Assembly (NCBI GenBank): GCA_002392765.1
Contig: DGHT01000036.1
Location: 1-64,000 of the forward strand
Source: Verrucomicrobia bacterium UBA3841
Lineage (GTDB): Bacteria; Verrucomicrobiota; Kiritimatiellia; RFP12; UBA1067
Length of the DNA stretch: 64,000 nucleotides
Reading direction: 5' to 3'
The notes under the pieces were generated by a model that was not told the origin of the DNA, searched no databases, and saw only the letters and a list, made by a program, of their open reading frames with translations. Shown here in pieces: positions 34,495 through 42,500 of the stretch (position 1 is the stretch's first letter; every line of letters starts with the position of its first letter). The position numbers and the translations under genes were made by a program.

Positions 34495-34519
34495 CGTGTA
34501 GAACGTGTAGATCGTGTAG
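34495..34519. repeat. Left 25-base inverted repeat of the ATPase cassette
   Basis: Nearly three tandem copies of the 9-mer CGTGTAGAa/t. Its exact reverse complement is at 35948-35972 (25 of 25 bases). Confidence 0.9.
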
Positions 34520-34545
34520 AGCCTTTCTACATGTTGCTTTCGCTT

Positions 34546-34601
34546 CTGGGAGTTTCGGAGTTTGGGAGATTCAAAAGACTCCTATACTCCAAAACTCCCA
34601 G
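34546..34601. repeat. Long imperfect hairpin downstream of the ATPase gene
   Basis: The arms CTGGGAGTTTCGGAGTTTGG and CTCCAAAACTCCCAG are inverted, about 23 bases each, with a short loop. It lies 32 bases beyond the stop of the minus-strand ATPase gene, and between it and the convergent fucosidase. It may act as a bidirectional terminator or be another palindromic repeat. Confidence 0.65.
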
Positions 34602-34632
34602 CAACGAAAGTGAGAAAATGATGTGCGGTGTT

Positions 34633-35742
34633 CTACAGCCGCTTGAGCCACAGGCCGAAGAATCTGTCGTAGACGACGTATCCCGCGTCCGACCGGTAAA
34701 GAAGGTCGCGTTCCGTCAACTTGGCTGCTGCGGATCGGACTGTGGAAGCGGCCGGGAGCTTGTTGCGCCTGATAAAATCTCCGCCGGATATGGACTTTGC
34801 AACACCCTGTCTGCCGACCGCCTTCAGGATGGATTGTTCGGCGGGAGTCTGGCTTCGCAGAAGGTCGAAGTAGAACGATTCCGATTCCGCAACGAGTTCA
34901 TCCACGGTATCATCGACCTGTTGGACGGAATCGAGTCCGCTACCGTGCGTCCAGACGCGGTTGAGGATGCTTTGGATGTACCACGTTATTCCCTCGAAGC
35001 GTTCGTAGAGATGGCGAAACGCCCCTTCCGAGAAGGTGCGTCCTTCGCGGCGGAAGAACCCCTCGGCGAATTGCCCGTACTTTCCGGCGTCGATGGTGCC
35101 GAGAGCCATGAGCTGCGTGCTTTGGTAGAAAGGACCCTTGGGCGAGACGAACATGGCGTCCATCATGTGTTTCCTGGAGCCTGCGAATATGAAATGCGCG
35201 TTCGGAACGAATTGGATGTAGCTTCTGAGAAGCGCCTCCGCCCCCTTTTCCGGAAACTCGCGAACCTGCTGGAACTCGTCGATGGCAATCACGACCTTGC
35301 GCTTGCGCGACGCGATGTAGTCGAAAGTGTCCTTAAGCGTGGCCTTGGCCTGCGACGGCGCGAGGTCGAAGGAAAAGGAGAAGGATCCGTCGTTGTTCGG
35401 CGTAAGCGTCGGACGGCAGCTCTTGAAGAACGAAAGAATCTTTCTCCCGACGCGCTCCGCCGGGGAGTCGAGCCTGTCGAGGACTGTGGCGGCGAACGTC
35501 TGCACGAACGAAGTGAGGTCTTCGATAGCGAAGATGTCGAGATAGACCGTCGCATGGGTCTTCTCGAGTGTCCGGAAGGCGTTGTGGACGAGACCGGTCT
35601 TGCCGTAGCGGCGCGGCGCGACGAGCGTCACGTCCCTTCCGTTGGAGATCGCGGAGACGAGCTTTTGCGTCTCTGCGGCGCGGTCGCAGAAGTACTCAGG
35701 CCCCGCGTAGCCGCGTATCAGAAAAGGGTTGTCGAGTTTCAT
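34633..35742 (-). CDS. AAA-type ATPase (archaeal ATPase_2/AAA_34-like)
   Basis: ATG 35742 (LDNPFLIRGYAGPEYFCDR) is chosen because TATAAT lies 7 bases upstream, inside any longer version. The 369 residues have Walker A VAPRRYGKTGLV, Walker B VVIAIDEFQQV, a FAGSRKHMM sensor-like segment, and a C-terminal winged helix (EQSILKAVGRQGVAKSISGG). Proteins of this type occur in many copies in gut Bacteroidota and relatives, role unclear. It is the only CDS of the region on the minus strand, and exact 25-base inverted repeats flank it. No transposase is present. Confidence 0.85.
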   Translation of the reverse strand: MKLDNPFLIRGYAGPEYFCDRAAETQKLVSAISNGRDVTLVAPRRYGKTGLVHNAFRTLEKTHATVYLDIFAIEDLTSFVQTFAATVLDRLDSPAERVGRKILSFFKSCRPTLTPNNDGSFSFSFDLAPSQAKATLKDTFDYIASRKRKVVIAIDEFQQVREFPEKGAEALLRSYIQFVPNAHFIFAGSRKHMMDAMFVSPKGPFYQSTQLMALGTIDAGKYGQFAEGFFRREGRTFSEGAFRHLYERFEGITWYIQSILNRVWTHGSGLDSVQQVDDTVDELVAESESFYFDLLRSQTPAEQSILKAVGRQGVAKSISGGDFIRRNKLPAASTVRSAAAKLTERDLLYRSDAGYVVYDRFFGLWLKRL

Positions 35743-35749
35743 GCGCAAT

Positions 35750-35755
35750 ATTATA
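35750..35755 (-). promoter_or_regulatory. -10 box of the ATPase gene
   Basis: TATAAT within TTTGATATAAT on the minus strand, 7 bases before ATG 35742. A leaderless mRNA is predicted. The -35 is weak. Confidence 0.6.
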
Positions 35756-35769
35756 TCAAAAATTCGCAC

Positions 35770-35935
35770 GTTGCGACGAAATTTTCGCGACGAAATTTTC
35801 GTCGCAGAAAAGTGGTGCGTTCAAAATCGTCTCATCTTTCGTGTATTTCGCGTATTTCGTGGTTCCATGAACCGCCTACAATTGCCGCGAAAATGCAAGT
35901 AGAAGTGCCGCGAAAGTTAAAGTAAGGAGTGCGGC
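35770..35935. repeat. Repeat-rich intergenic stretch
   Basis: It contains a palindrome GCGACGAAATTTTCGTCGC (ends near 35806), tandem TTTCGTGTA/TTTCGCGTA 9-mers near 35838-35864, a GGTTC CAT GAACC hairpin, and a doubled TGCCGCGAAA. No gene is seen, apart from the small leader frame that follows. Confidence 0.5.
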
Positions 35936-36004
35936 ATGATGACGCAACTACACGATCTACACGTTCTACACGTCAAAAACAACAAACAAGGAGAAAGGAA
36001 ATGA
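35936..36004 (+). CDS. Possible 22-codon leader peptide of the LamG gene
   Basis: AAGGAG (35924-35929) lies 6 bases before ATG 35936. The frame MMTQLHDLHVLHVKNNKQGE ends in a TGA that overlaps the LamG gene ATG (ATGA at 36001). The Leu-His repeats come from the right inverted repeat. A translationally coupled leader is possible, but it may be chance. Confidence 0.35.
   Translation: MMTQLHDLHVLHVKNNKQGERK
35948..35972. repeat. Right 25-base inverted repeat of the ATPase cassette
   Basis: Exact reverse complement of 34495-34519. It lies inside the small leader frame in front of the LamG gene. No obvious target-site duplication is seen outside the two repeats. Confidence 0.9.
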
Positions 36005-37698
36005 AAACGATACAACTCGGATGCAAGCGGCTGATAGCGGCCGCAGTAGTTGCGGCTGCGTTCGCGGCAAAGGCCGAAACGGTCGTGTGGTACACGTTCG
36101 ACGATCTCGGCGACGTCGGAACGACGCTCGCCGATTCGTCGACGATCCAGAACAAGGCGAACCCCGGCACGCTCGACGCGACAGTGTACGGAATGAAGGG
36201 CAAGGACAAGTATGCGAGTTCCGTCAACAGGCCGTATGTCGCGAACGGCGTGCCGGAGACACTGCGGGTCCTTGATCCTGTCAGTAAAACCATCGCTGCA
36301 TCCGCCGACAAGGCATTGAGCTTCCCATGCACCAGTCCTGGCGGTCAGGGTGCGCTGCTTGAGACACCAAACGATTCTGCGTTCCGCCCGTCGTCGTTTA
36401 CCGTTGAAATGTTCGTCCGCCTCACGGAGGGGCGCTCTAACTGGCAGATGCTTGCCTGTCAGCCGTCAACTACGGCCGATCGCTACGGATGGGCGATTAG
36501 CCTTTACAGACCAGCCGACAACAGTTACTCGAGCTTCCGGTTGAATTTCGTCGATACCGAGGGAAACAACTACCAACATGGCATCGGTAAAAATGAAGGT
36601 TCCAATGTCTTTCTCGACTACAAGTGGCACCATATCGCGCTCGCTGTCACACCCCAATCCGGCGATCCGTCCAAGATCAACATAAAGTTCTTTATAGACT
36701 ACGTGAGGGTTTACAATTATGATGCACCTTACGGCATCGTTCTTCCCGATTCTGCGGACTGCCCCGTGCAGATTGGCGGCACGACAGTTACAGGACAAAA
36801 CTTTATGGGTGAGATTGGCGAATTCAGGTTCTCATCAGGAGTGCTTGATCCCGGCGAGTTCCTTCGTCCGCACAACGCGGCGATAGACAAAGACGTCGTT
36901 CTCTACTACGACTTTGAGGATACTGATGCATACGACGGCAATTTCGCCTATAGCACAAACAGCGCAAGCGATGTCGTAAACAAGGCCTCTCCAATCATGC
37001 CCGGCGCATTCCAGAAGACAGTAGGGACCGACAGCAAGACGTACCCTTTCATTGACGAGGCGTCGCCAGGCCACAGGGTGCTTCCGTCGCAAAACGCAGA
37101 AAGCGAGAGAACGATGAATTCCACTCATGCATTTAGAAATGCGTCATATCGGGTTGTCGGCTCAAACACGTCGCGGCTCAAGTGCACACCGGCGTATGCG
37201 GATATCTTCCGCGACACGGAGGATTTTACCGTCGAGATGTTCTACAAATGCGGCGAAAAGGAATACAGCGATGAAACGATTGTGCAGCAAGCAAAACTCT
37301 TGTTTATCCCTGGACAGTTTGAAGTAGGTTTTGCCAACCCCACGGCACAGATGATACCCATTCTTAAAACCTCGGAGGGCAACGTCATGTTTTCGTCGGG
37401 AACGCGTGTGGATGATGGCAAGTGGCACCATATAGCCGTGGTTGTGAAACAGTCCGGCGATTCGAAGACATTCAGCTGGTATCATGACGGCGATCTCTAC
37501 AATAATCAGAGCAAGACGTTCTCGGGAACTGTGTCCCCCATGAGTTCTTCAGATGCAGTATGGCACATCGGAACGAACAACGGAGGGCGTGCGTTTGACG
37601 GCTGGATCGACTCTTTGCGTGTGACCTTGCGTGCGCTTGAGCCGTCCGAGTTCTTGCGGGCTGAGAAGCGGCAGGGATTGGCCATTGTATTCAAGTAA
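36001..37698 (+). CDS. Exported protein with two LamG (concanavalin-like) domains
   Basis: ATG 36001 has a strong Shine-Dalgarno (AAGGAGAAAGGAA). The 565 residues have a signal peptide (KRLIAAAVVAAAFAAKAE), then two laminin-G-like beta-sandwiches: one near 20-290 (SFTVEMFVRLTEG, WHHIALAV, IGEFRFSSGVLDPGEFL) and one near 310-560 (DFTVEMFYKCG, WHHIAVVVKQSG, GWIDSLRVTLRALEPSEFL). It probably binds glycans outside the cell. No catalytic domain is visible. The gene opens the second half of the glycan-degradation cluster. Confidence 0.8.
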   Translation: MKTIQLGCKRLIAAAVVAAAFAAKAETVVWYTFDDLGDVGTTLADSSTIQNKANPGTLDATVYGMKGKDKYASSVNRPYVANGVPETLRVLDPVSKTIAASADKALSFPCTSPGGQGALLETPNDSAFRPSSFTVEMFVRLTEGRSNWQMLACQPSTTADRYGWAISLYRPADNSYSSFRLNFVDTEGNNYQHGIGKNEGSNVFLDYKWHHIALAVTPQSGDPSKINIKFFIDYVRVYNYDAPYGIVLPDSADCPVQIGGTTVTGQNFMGEIGEFRFSSGVLDPGEFLRPHNAAIDKDVVLYYDFEDTDAYDGNFAYSTNSASDVVNKASPIMPGAFQKTVGTDSKTYPFIDEASPGHRVLPSQNAESERTMNSTHAFRNASYRVVGSNTSRLKCTPAYADIFRDTEDFTVEMFYKCGEKEYSDETIVQQAKLLFIPGQFEVGFANPTAQMIPILKTSEGNVMFSSGTRVDDGKWHHIAVVVKQSGDSKTFSWYHDGDLYNNQSKTFSGTVSPMSSSDAVWHIGTNNGGRAFDGWIDSLRVTLRALEPSEFLRAEKRQGLAIVFK

Positions 37699-37704
37699 GG
37701 CGAG

Positions 37705-38589
37705 GTGCGAGTGAAACCCTTTCATTCTTTGCTGACGGTTGTCGTTTCGCTCGGTGCGATGCCGCTCCTCGCAGGCGAGCGGTCTGACGCGTTTGTCTCG
37801 GCGGCGCGCAAGGCGTATGCCGCCGACCCGATGTGTCGCACGACGGTCGTGACCAACTTCGTTGTCAAGGGAACGCCTGACGACAAGGCGCCGGGCCTGG
37901 TTCGGTGGTACGACGTCGAAGGCGCGCGGAACGTCCGCGACATCGGCGGCTGGACCGGCCTTCGGGCGGGCAGGGTGTTTCGCGGCACGGAGCTTAATTC
38001 GAAGCCCAATCACAAGCAATACGAGTTGACCGAGCGCGGCAGGGCGGTCATGCGCGGCGAGATGGGCATCGTGTCCGATCTCGACCTTCGTGGGGAGATA
38101 GCGGAATACGGCGAAGACGCCAAGACGAAAAGCCCGATTGGCGAGGGATCGCAACTCTTGAGCCGTCCTGTCAGTTCGTATGTCGAAACCTGCACCTCGC
38201 CACGTTCCGCCAAGGCGTTCGCGAATGCCCTCCGCGTGTTTGCCGACGAAAAGAATTTCCCCGTCTACGTGCATTGTGCGGGCGGCGCGGACCGCACGGG
38301 GACGGTGTGCTTCCTTTTGGAGGCGCTGTGCGGCGTGTCGCTCGAAGATGCGGAAATCGAATACGAGCTTACGAGCTTCTCGCCGGTCGGCATGCGCCGC
38401 CGGAACAGCGAGACGGGGCTTCCGTTCGCGCTCATGGTGCGGCTCATTTCTACCTTCCCCGGCGAGGCGTTCGCCGATAAGGTTGCCTATTGGGCCGAGA
38501 ACGTCGCCGGACTTACCAAAGACGAGATCGCGCGCATCCGTGCCAATCTCGTGAATGCGCCCGGCGCGGCGAAAGCGGCCGACTTGTGA
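37705..38589 (+). CDS. Exported tyrosine-phosphatase-like protein
   Basis: The 294 residues start at GTG 37705 (GTG 37711 is also possible) with a signal peptide (FHSLLTVVVSLGAMPLLAG). The mature domain matches the bacterial Y_phosphatase3 family: NVRDIGG near 76-82, and the P-loop VHCAGGADRTG with C191 and R197. Secreted phosphatases of this type may remove phosphate from host phosphoproteins or from phosphorylated glycans. It is the fourth gene of a run with very short gaps (6, 18 and 27 bases). Confidence 0.8.
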   Translation: MRVKPFHSLLTVVVSLGAMPLLAGERSDAFVSAARKAYAADPMCRTTVVTNFVVKGTPDDKAPGLVRWYDVEGARNVRDIGGWTGLRAGRVFRGTELNSKPNHKQYELTERGRAVMRGEMGIVSDLDLRGEIAEYGEDAKTKSPIGEGSQLLSRPVSSYVETCTSPRSAKAFANALRVFADEKNFPVYVHCAGGADRTGTVCFLLEALCGVSLEDAEIEYELTSFSPVGMRRRNSETGLPFALMVRLISTFPGEAFADKVAYWAENVAGLTKDEIARIRANLVNAPGAAKAADL

Positions 38590-38607
38590 GCAAGAAAGGA
38601 AAACAAG

Positions 38608-39294
38608 ATGAAGGCATTGTTGATCGCGGCGCTTTTTGCGTCGCAAGCGGCGTTCGCCGACAGTATTGCGGAGCTTTGTCCCGTCGCGGAGAATGTGCGC
38701 GGGCACGAGAACACGGAGTGGTCCATCAGCTACGCCTACCACCTCACGGACGCGAAGAAGAATCTTCCTCGCGTCCTTCTCGTGGGCGACTCGATCTGCC
38801 AGGGCTATCAAGGCAAGGTCGCGGCCAAGCTTGACGGGAAGGCGAACGTGACCTACTGGGCGTCGTCATACTGCGTGACGAGTCCGGGCTATCTGCGGCT
38901 TCTCGCGTTCTATCTCGACGAGGCGAAGTACGACGTCATCCACTTCAACAACGGACTTCATTCGTGCGAAACGCCCGTTGCAGACTACGAGAAGTCGTAC
39001 CGCGCCGCGCTTCGGCTCATCAAGAAGAAACAGCCCAAGGCGAAGATCGTCTGGGCGTCTTCCACGCCGATCAATACGAAGGACGCGCGAGCAGACAAGG
39101 TAGCCGCCCTCAACGCGGCGGCTCGTCGGACAGCTGATTCCGTAGTCGGCATTGCAGAGAACGATCTATATTCTCTCGCAAATCCGCTCGACCGCGCGAC
39201 GTACTGGGTCGATACGCACCATTATACGGATGCAGGCTACGAGCTCCTCGCGTCGCAAGTGGTCGAAAAAGTCGTTGCGGCTTGCGCCAAGTAG
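38608..39294 (+). CDS. Exported SGNH/GDSL-type esterase
   Basis: The 228 residues have a signal peptide (KALLIAALFASQAAFA) and the SGNH hydrolase blocks: VLLVGDSICQGYQG with the nucleophile Ser, a Gly/Asn pair in FNNGLH, and the catalytic Asp/His near YWVDTHHYTDAGYELLA. In such loci SGNH enzymes usually de-O-acetylate glycans. AAGAAAGGAAA precedes ATG 38608. Confidence 0.85.
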   Translation: MKALLIAALFASQAAFADSIAELCPVAENVRGHENTEWSISYAYHLTDAKKNLPRVLLVGDSICQGYQGKVAAKLDGKANVTYWASSYCVTSPGYLRLLAFYLDEAKYDVIHFNNGLHSCETPVADYEKSYRAALRLIKKKQPKAKIVWASSTPINTKDARADKVAALNAAARRTADSVVGIAENDLYSLANPLDRATYWVDTHHYTDAGYELLASQVVEKVVAACAK

Positions 39295-39321
39295 TCGCAA
39301 CTTAAGGTGGGGACCGGAAAA

Positions 39322-40707
39322 ATGAAACGCATACAGGTAACGGCGCTTTGTGCTTTTGCGGCGGCGGTCGCGTTCGCGGACGCCAAGTACGAGGCGAATT
39401 GGAATTCGCTGAACACGCGGACGTGTCCGCAATGGTGGAAGGATGCCAAGTTCGGCATATTCGTACACTGGGGCGTGTATTCCGTTCCGGCGTTCGCGCC
39501 GCACGACACGAACAGCGTCTACGAGTGCTACGCCGAACACTACGCCAACCCAAAGCGTTGGGAAAAGGAGGACTCCGCGTTCCCCGCGTACCATGCAAAG
39601 CACCATCCCGGCAAGTCTTACGGAGATTTCGTGGCGGACTTCACGGCGGTGGACTTCGACCCCGCCGCATGGGCCGCTCTCTTCCGCCGCTCTGGCGCTA
39701 AGTACGTGGTGCTCACGTCGAAGCACCATGACGGATTCGCTCTATGGCCGTCCGCGTATTCGCCGTACTTCAACGCGGGGATGACCGGGCCGAAGCGGGA
39801 CCTCTGCGGCGAATTGACGGAGGCCGTGCGGGCGGCGGGGCTCCACATGGGCTTCTACTATTCTCTTCTCGAATGGCGGCATCCGCTCTGCAACAAGAAC
39901 GACATCGGCAAATTCGTCGAGCAGGTCAACCTTCCTCAGCTCAAGGAACTTGTCACGCGCTACAGTCCGGAAATCGTCTGGACGGACGGCGAGTGGGACT
40001 ATCCGTGGGAGGTCTGGCGAGGTCCGGAATTCCTTTCGTGGCTCTACAACGAGTCGCCCGTCAAGGAAACGGTCGTCGCCAACGACCGCTGGGGCGCCGG
40101 ATTTCGCGGCAAGTGCGGAGACCACTACACGACCGAGTACGAGGACATTGCGCACGACGGAGAGGCGAGCGACTCGCATCCGTGGGAGGAGTGCCGCGGC
40201 ATCGGGCTTTCGTTCGGCTACAACCGCTACGAGACTACGCAGCAGTATCTTTCGGACGAAGCCTGCATAGAGACGCTATGCGACAAGGTTTCGCGTGGCG
40301 GGAACCTTTTGCTGAACGTCGGGCCCACGGCTGAAGGGCTCATCCCCGTCATCATGGAAGAGCGCCTTCTCGCAATCGGCAAGTGGCTTGATGTCAACGG
40401 CGAGGCGATATACGGAACGGTCGCTTGGGAAAAGCGTCCCAAGGACATGAAGAAGAACCGCGTATATTTCACGAAGAAAGGCGACGTTCTCTACGCAATC
40501 GTCTTCGGTCCCGCCGAGAAGGTTTTCGTGCCGGGGGCAGGCGAGGTCGATTCCGTCACGCTCCTAGGCGGCGACCGCAAGATTGCCTGGACGCGGAACG
40601 GCGATGGCATAGAAATCGAAATGCCGCTCTTTCGCCAGGGCGCTGCACCCTGCGAGCACGCGCTCGTCTTCAAGCTGGCAAATATCAACGAGAGGAGAAT
40701 AAAATGA
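39322..40707 (+). CDS. GH29 alpha-L-fucosidase, second copy
   Basis: ATG 39322 has GGGGACCGGAAAA upstream. The 461 residues have a signal peptide (KRIQVTALCAFAAAVAFA), then the GH29 barrel: WWKDAKFGIFVHWGVYSVPA, LTSKHHDGFALWPS, and nucleophile Asp222 in IVWTDGEWDYP. It differs strongly from the first copy, so the two probably act on different fucosyl linkages. Its stop overlaps the beta-helix gene (ATGA). Confidence 0.9.
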   Translation: MKRIQVTALCAFAAAVAFADAKYEANWNSLNTRTCPQWWKDAKFGIFVHWGVYSVPAFAPHDTNSVYECYAEHYANPKRWEKEDSAFPAYHAKHHPGKSYGDFVADFTAVDFDPAAWAALFRRSGAKYVVLTSKHHDGFALWPSAYSPYFNAGMTGPKRDLCGELTEAVRAAGLHMGFYYSLLEWRHPLCNKNDIGKFVEQVNLPQLKELVTRYSPEIVWTDGEWDYPWEVWRGPEFLSWLYNESPVKETVVANDRWGAGFRGKCGDHYTTEYEDIAHDGEASDSHPWEECRGIGLSFGYNRYETTQQYLSDEACIETLCDKVSRGGNLLLNVGPTAEGLIPVIMEERLLAIGKWLDVNGEAIYGTVAWEKRPKDMKKNRVYFTKKGDVLYAIVFGPAEKVFVPGAGEVDSVTLLGGDRKIAWTRNGDGIEIEMPLFRQGAAPCEHALVFKLANINERRIK

Positions 40708-42500
40708 GAAACTTGTGCGGATCAATACTCGCGGCGATGTTTGCGCTTTTGGCCGCAGCCAGACCTGTGCCGCGTCCGGCGATGCTGAATCCGGCAAAAT
40801 TCGACGCAGACGACGTCCAGGCGCTCAGGGACTTCGGCGAATTGCGCAAGGCGTCCGCGGCTCGCGAATATTTCGTCTCGCCGTCCGGCGACGATGCGGC
40901 GGACGGCTCGGCCTCGCATCCGTGGCGCACAATCAGCCATGCTGCGGCGGTCGCAGAATCGGGCGATACAGTGACAATCCACGCAGGCGTTTACCGCGAG
41001 TGGGTGAAGCCCGCAAATGCCGGTTCCGAAGGTGCGCCGATCACCTACCGTGCCGCAAAGGGCGAGCGCGTCGTCGTGACGGGCGCCGACGAAGTGCGCG
41101 GCTGGACGAAGCGTCCCGACGGACTATGGGAGGCGCACGTTTCCTATGATTCCTTCGGCGGCGTCAATCCCTTCACGGACTTCATCGAGGGCTCCTGGTT
41201 TCTGCCGAAGGACTTGAACCACTTCCGCACGCGTCTCATCCAGTGCGGAAAGCCGCTGAACCTCGTCGGCGAGGAGATTCTTGCGCCGCCGGACCACGGC
41301 GTTCCGCATCTTGAGCGAGGGACTGCCGCGCTGATCCCAGGCCGCGTTTCGGGGATGATCGTCGCTGCTTTCGAGCACGATCCAAACGTGGAAGTGCCGG
41401 AACTTGTCGTGCGGCCCTGCTGCTTCTACCCGACCACGACGCGCCGCGACTATATCGCGCTCAGGGGAATCGCGTTCCGCGACGCCGCGCCGACATGGGC
41501 GCATCCGCGCGGCGAACAGCCCGGTGTCGTCGGCACTAACTGGAGCCGCGGATGGACTATCGAGGATTGCGAAATCTCTGGCTCGTGCTGCGCGGGGCTT
41601 ACGCTCGGCAAGTGCGCCAACGATTTCGACTCGTTCTGGAACGATCCGAAGCAGAGCTTTTCGCTTTGGGGCAAGCGCCTTTCGGAGCGCGACCTTTCGG
41701 AAATAGGCCACCACACGGTCCGTCGCTGCCGCATCTCCGATTGCGGACAGGCCGGCATCTGCGGCGGTTTCGGCGCGGTCTGGTCGACCATCGAGGAATG
41801 CGACATCTCCAATTGCTTCAAGGGGAAAAAGTTCTTCGGATACGAGATGGCCGGAATCAAGATACACGCGGCGGTCGGCATGACAATCCGCCGCAACCGC
41901 ATCCACGACAACGGATGCTTCGCCGTATGGCTCGACTGGATGGCGCAGGGGACGCGGCTTTCCGGAAACGTTTTCTGGAACAACGACCAGCACGACCTCT
42001 ACCTCGAAGTCGTCCACGGGCCGAACCTCCTCGAAGGAAACGATTTCCTCTCCGAGAAGGCCATCCACTTCAAGGGCTCCAACAACATCGCACTTGTCGG
42101 CAACCGCATCTTCGGCTCGCTCGCGTGCGATGACGACGCGAGTCTGGGCTATCGGAAGACGCCTGTCTTTCATCCGCACTCGACGCGTATCAAGGAACTA
42201 TACGCCGACCCAACGCCCGCGAACCTCGCATTCATCAACAACATTCTTCCGGAAGAACCGCATTTCTCCGATCTCGCGAGCAATCCGTGCAGGTGTGAAG
42301 ACAACTTCCTCGTCCCGCGCGAATACTGGCTGATCGATGCGGCAACAGGCGATGTCGGCATCAGTCCGCCGCCATCCTTGCCGCGTCCGGACTTCAAGCC
42401 CGTCGGCGCCGGACGCCTCGGCGCCGGCCTTGTCTCGGGCGAGGACTTTCCACAGCCGTCGCCTGAATATTCAACGCCGAAGAGAGAAATGAAGCTATGA
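40704..42500 (+). CDS. Exported right-handed beta-helix glycosidase-like protein (GH141-like)
   Basis: The 598 residues have a signal peptide (RNLCGSILAAMFALLAAA). A typical N-terminal pattern of secreted beta-helix glycosidases follows (EYFVSPSGDDAADGSASHPW; TVTIHAGVYREWV; VVVTGADEVRGWT), and then repeating right-handed helix turns (IEDCEISG, VRRCRISDCGQAG, IEECDISNC, IRRNRIHDNGC). This arrangement is seen in GH141 fucosidase/xylanase relatives, but the family assignment is tentative. The start overlaps the fucosidase and the stop overlaps the GH43-like gene, by 4 bases each. Confidence 0.78.
   Translation: MRNLCGSILAAMFALLAAARPVPRPAMLNPAKFDADDVQALRDFGELRKASAAREYFVSPSGDDAADGSASHPWRTISHAAAVAESGDTVTIHAGVYREWVKPANAGSEGAPITYRAAKGERVVVTGADEVRGWTKRPDGLWEAHVSYDSFGGVNPFTDFIEGSWFLPKDLNHFRTRLIQCGKPLNLVGEEILAPPDHGVPHLERGTAALIPGRVSGMIVAAFEHDPNVEVPELVVRPCCFYPTTTRRDYIALRGIAFRDAAPTWAHPRGEQPGVVGTNWSRGWTIEDCEISGSCCAGLTLGKCANDFDSFWNDPKQSFSLWGKRLSERDLSEIGHHTVRRCRISDCGQAGICGGFGAVWSTIEECDISNCFKGKKFFGYEMAGIKIHAAVGMTIRRNRIHDNGCFAVWLDWMAQGTRLSGNVFWNNDQHDLYLEVVHGPNLLEGNDFLSEKAIHFKGSNNIALVGNRIFGSLACDDDASLGYRKTPVFHPHSTRIKELYADPTPANLAFINNILPEEPHFSDLASNPCRCEDNFLVPREYWLIDAATGDVGISPPPSLPRPDFKPVGAGRLGAGLVSGEDFPQPSPEYSTPKREMKL

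Noticed and set aside
33940..35925. Plus-strand open frame across the ATPase unit
   Set aside because: The minus strand carries Walker A/B motifs and a promoter; the plus frame is antisense and Arg/Pro/Gly-rich.
34495..35972. Insertion sequence
   Set aside because: Inverted ends are present, but there is no transposase and no target-site duplication that I can see; called a repeat-flanked cassette only.
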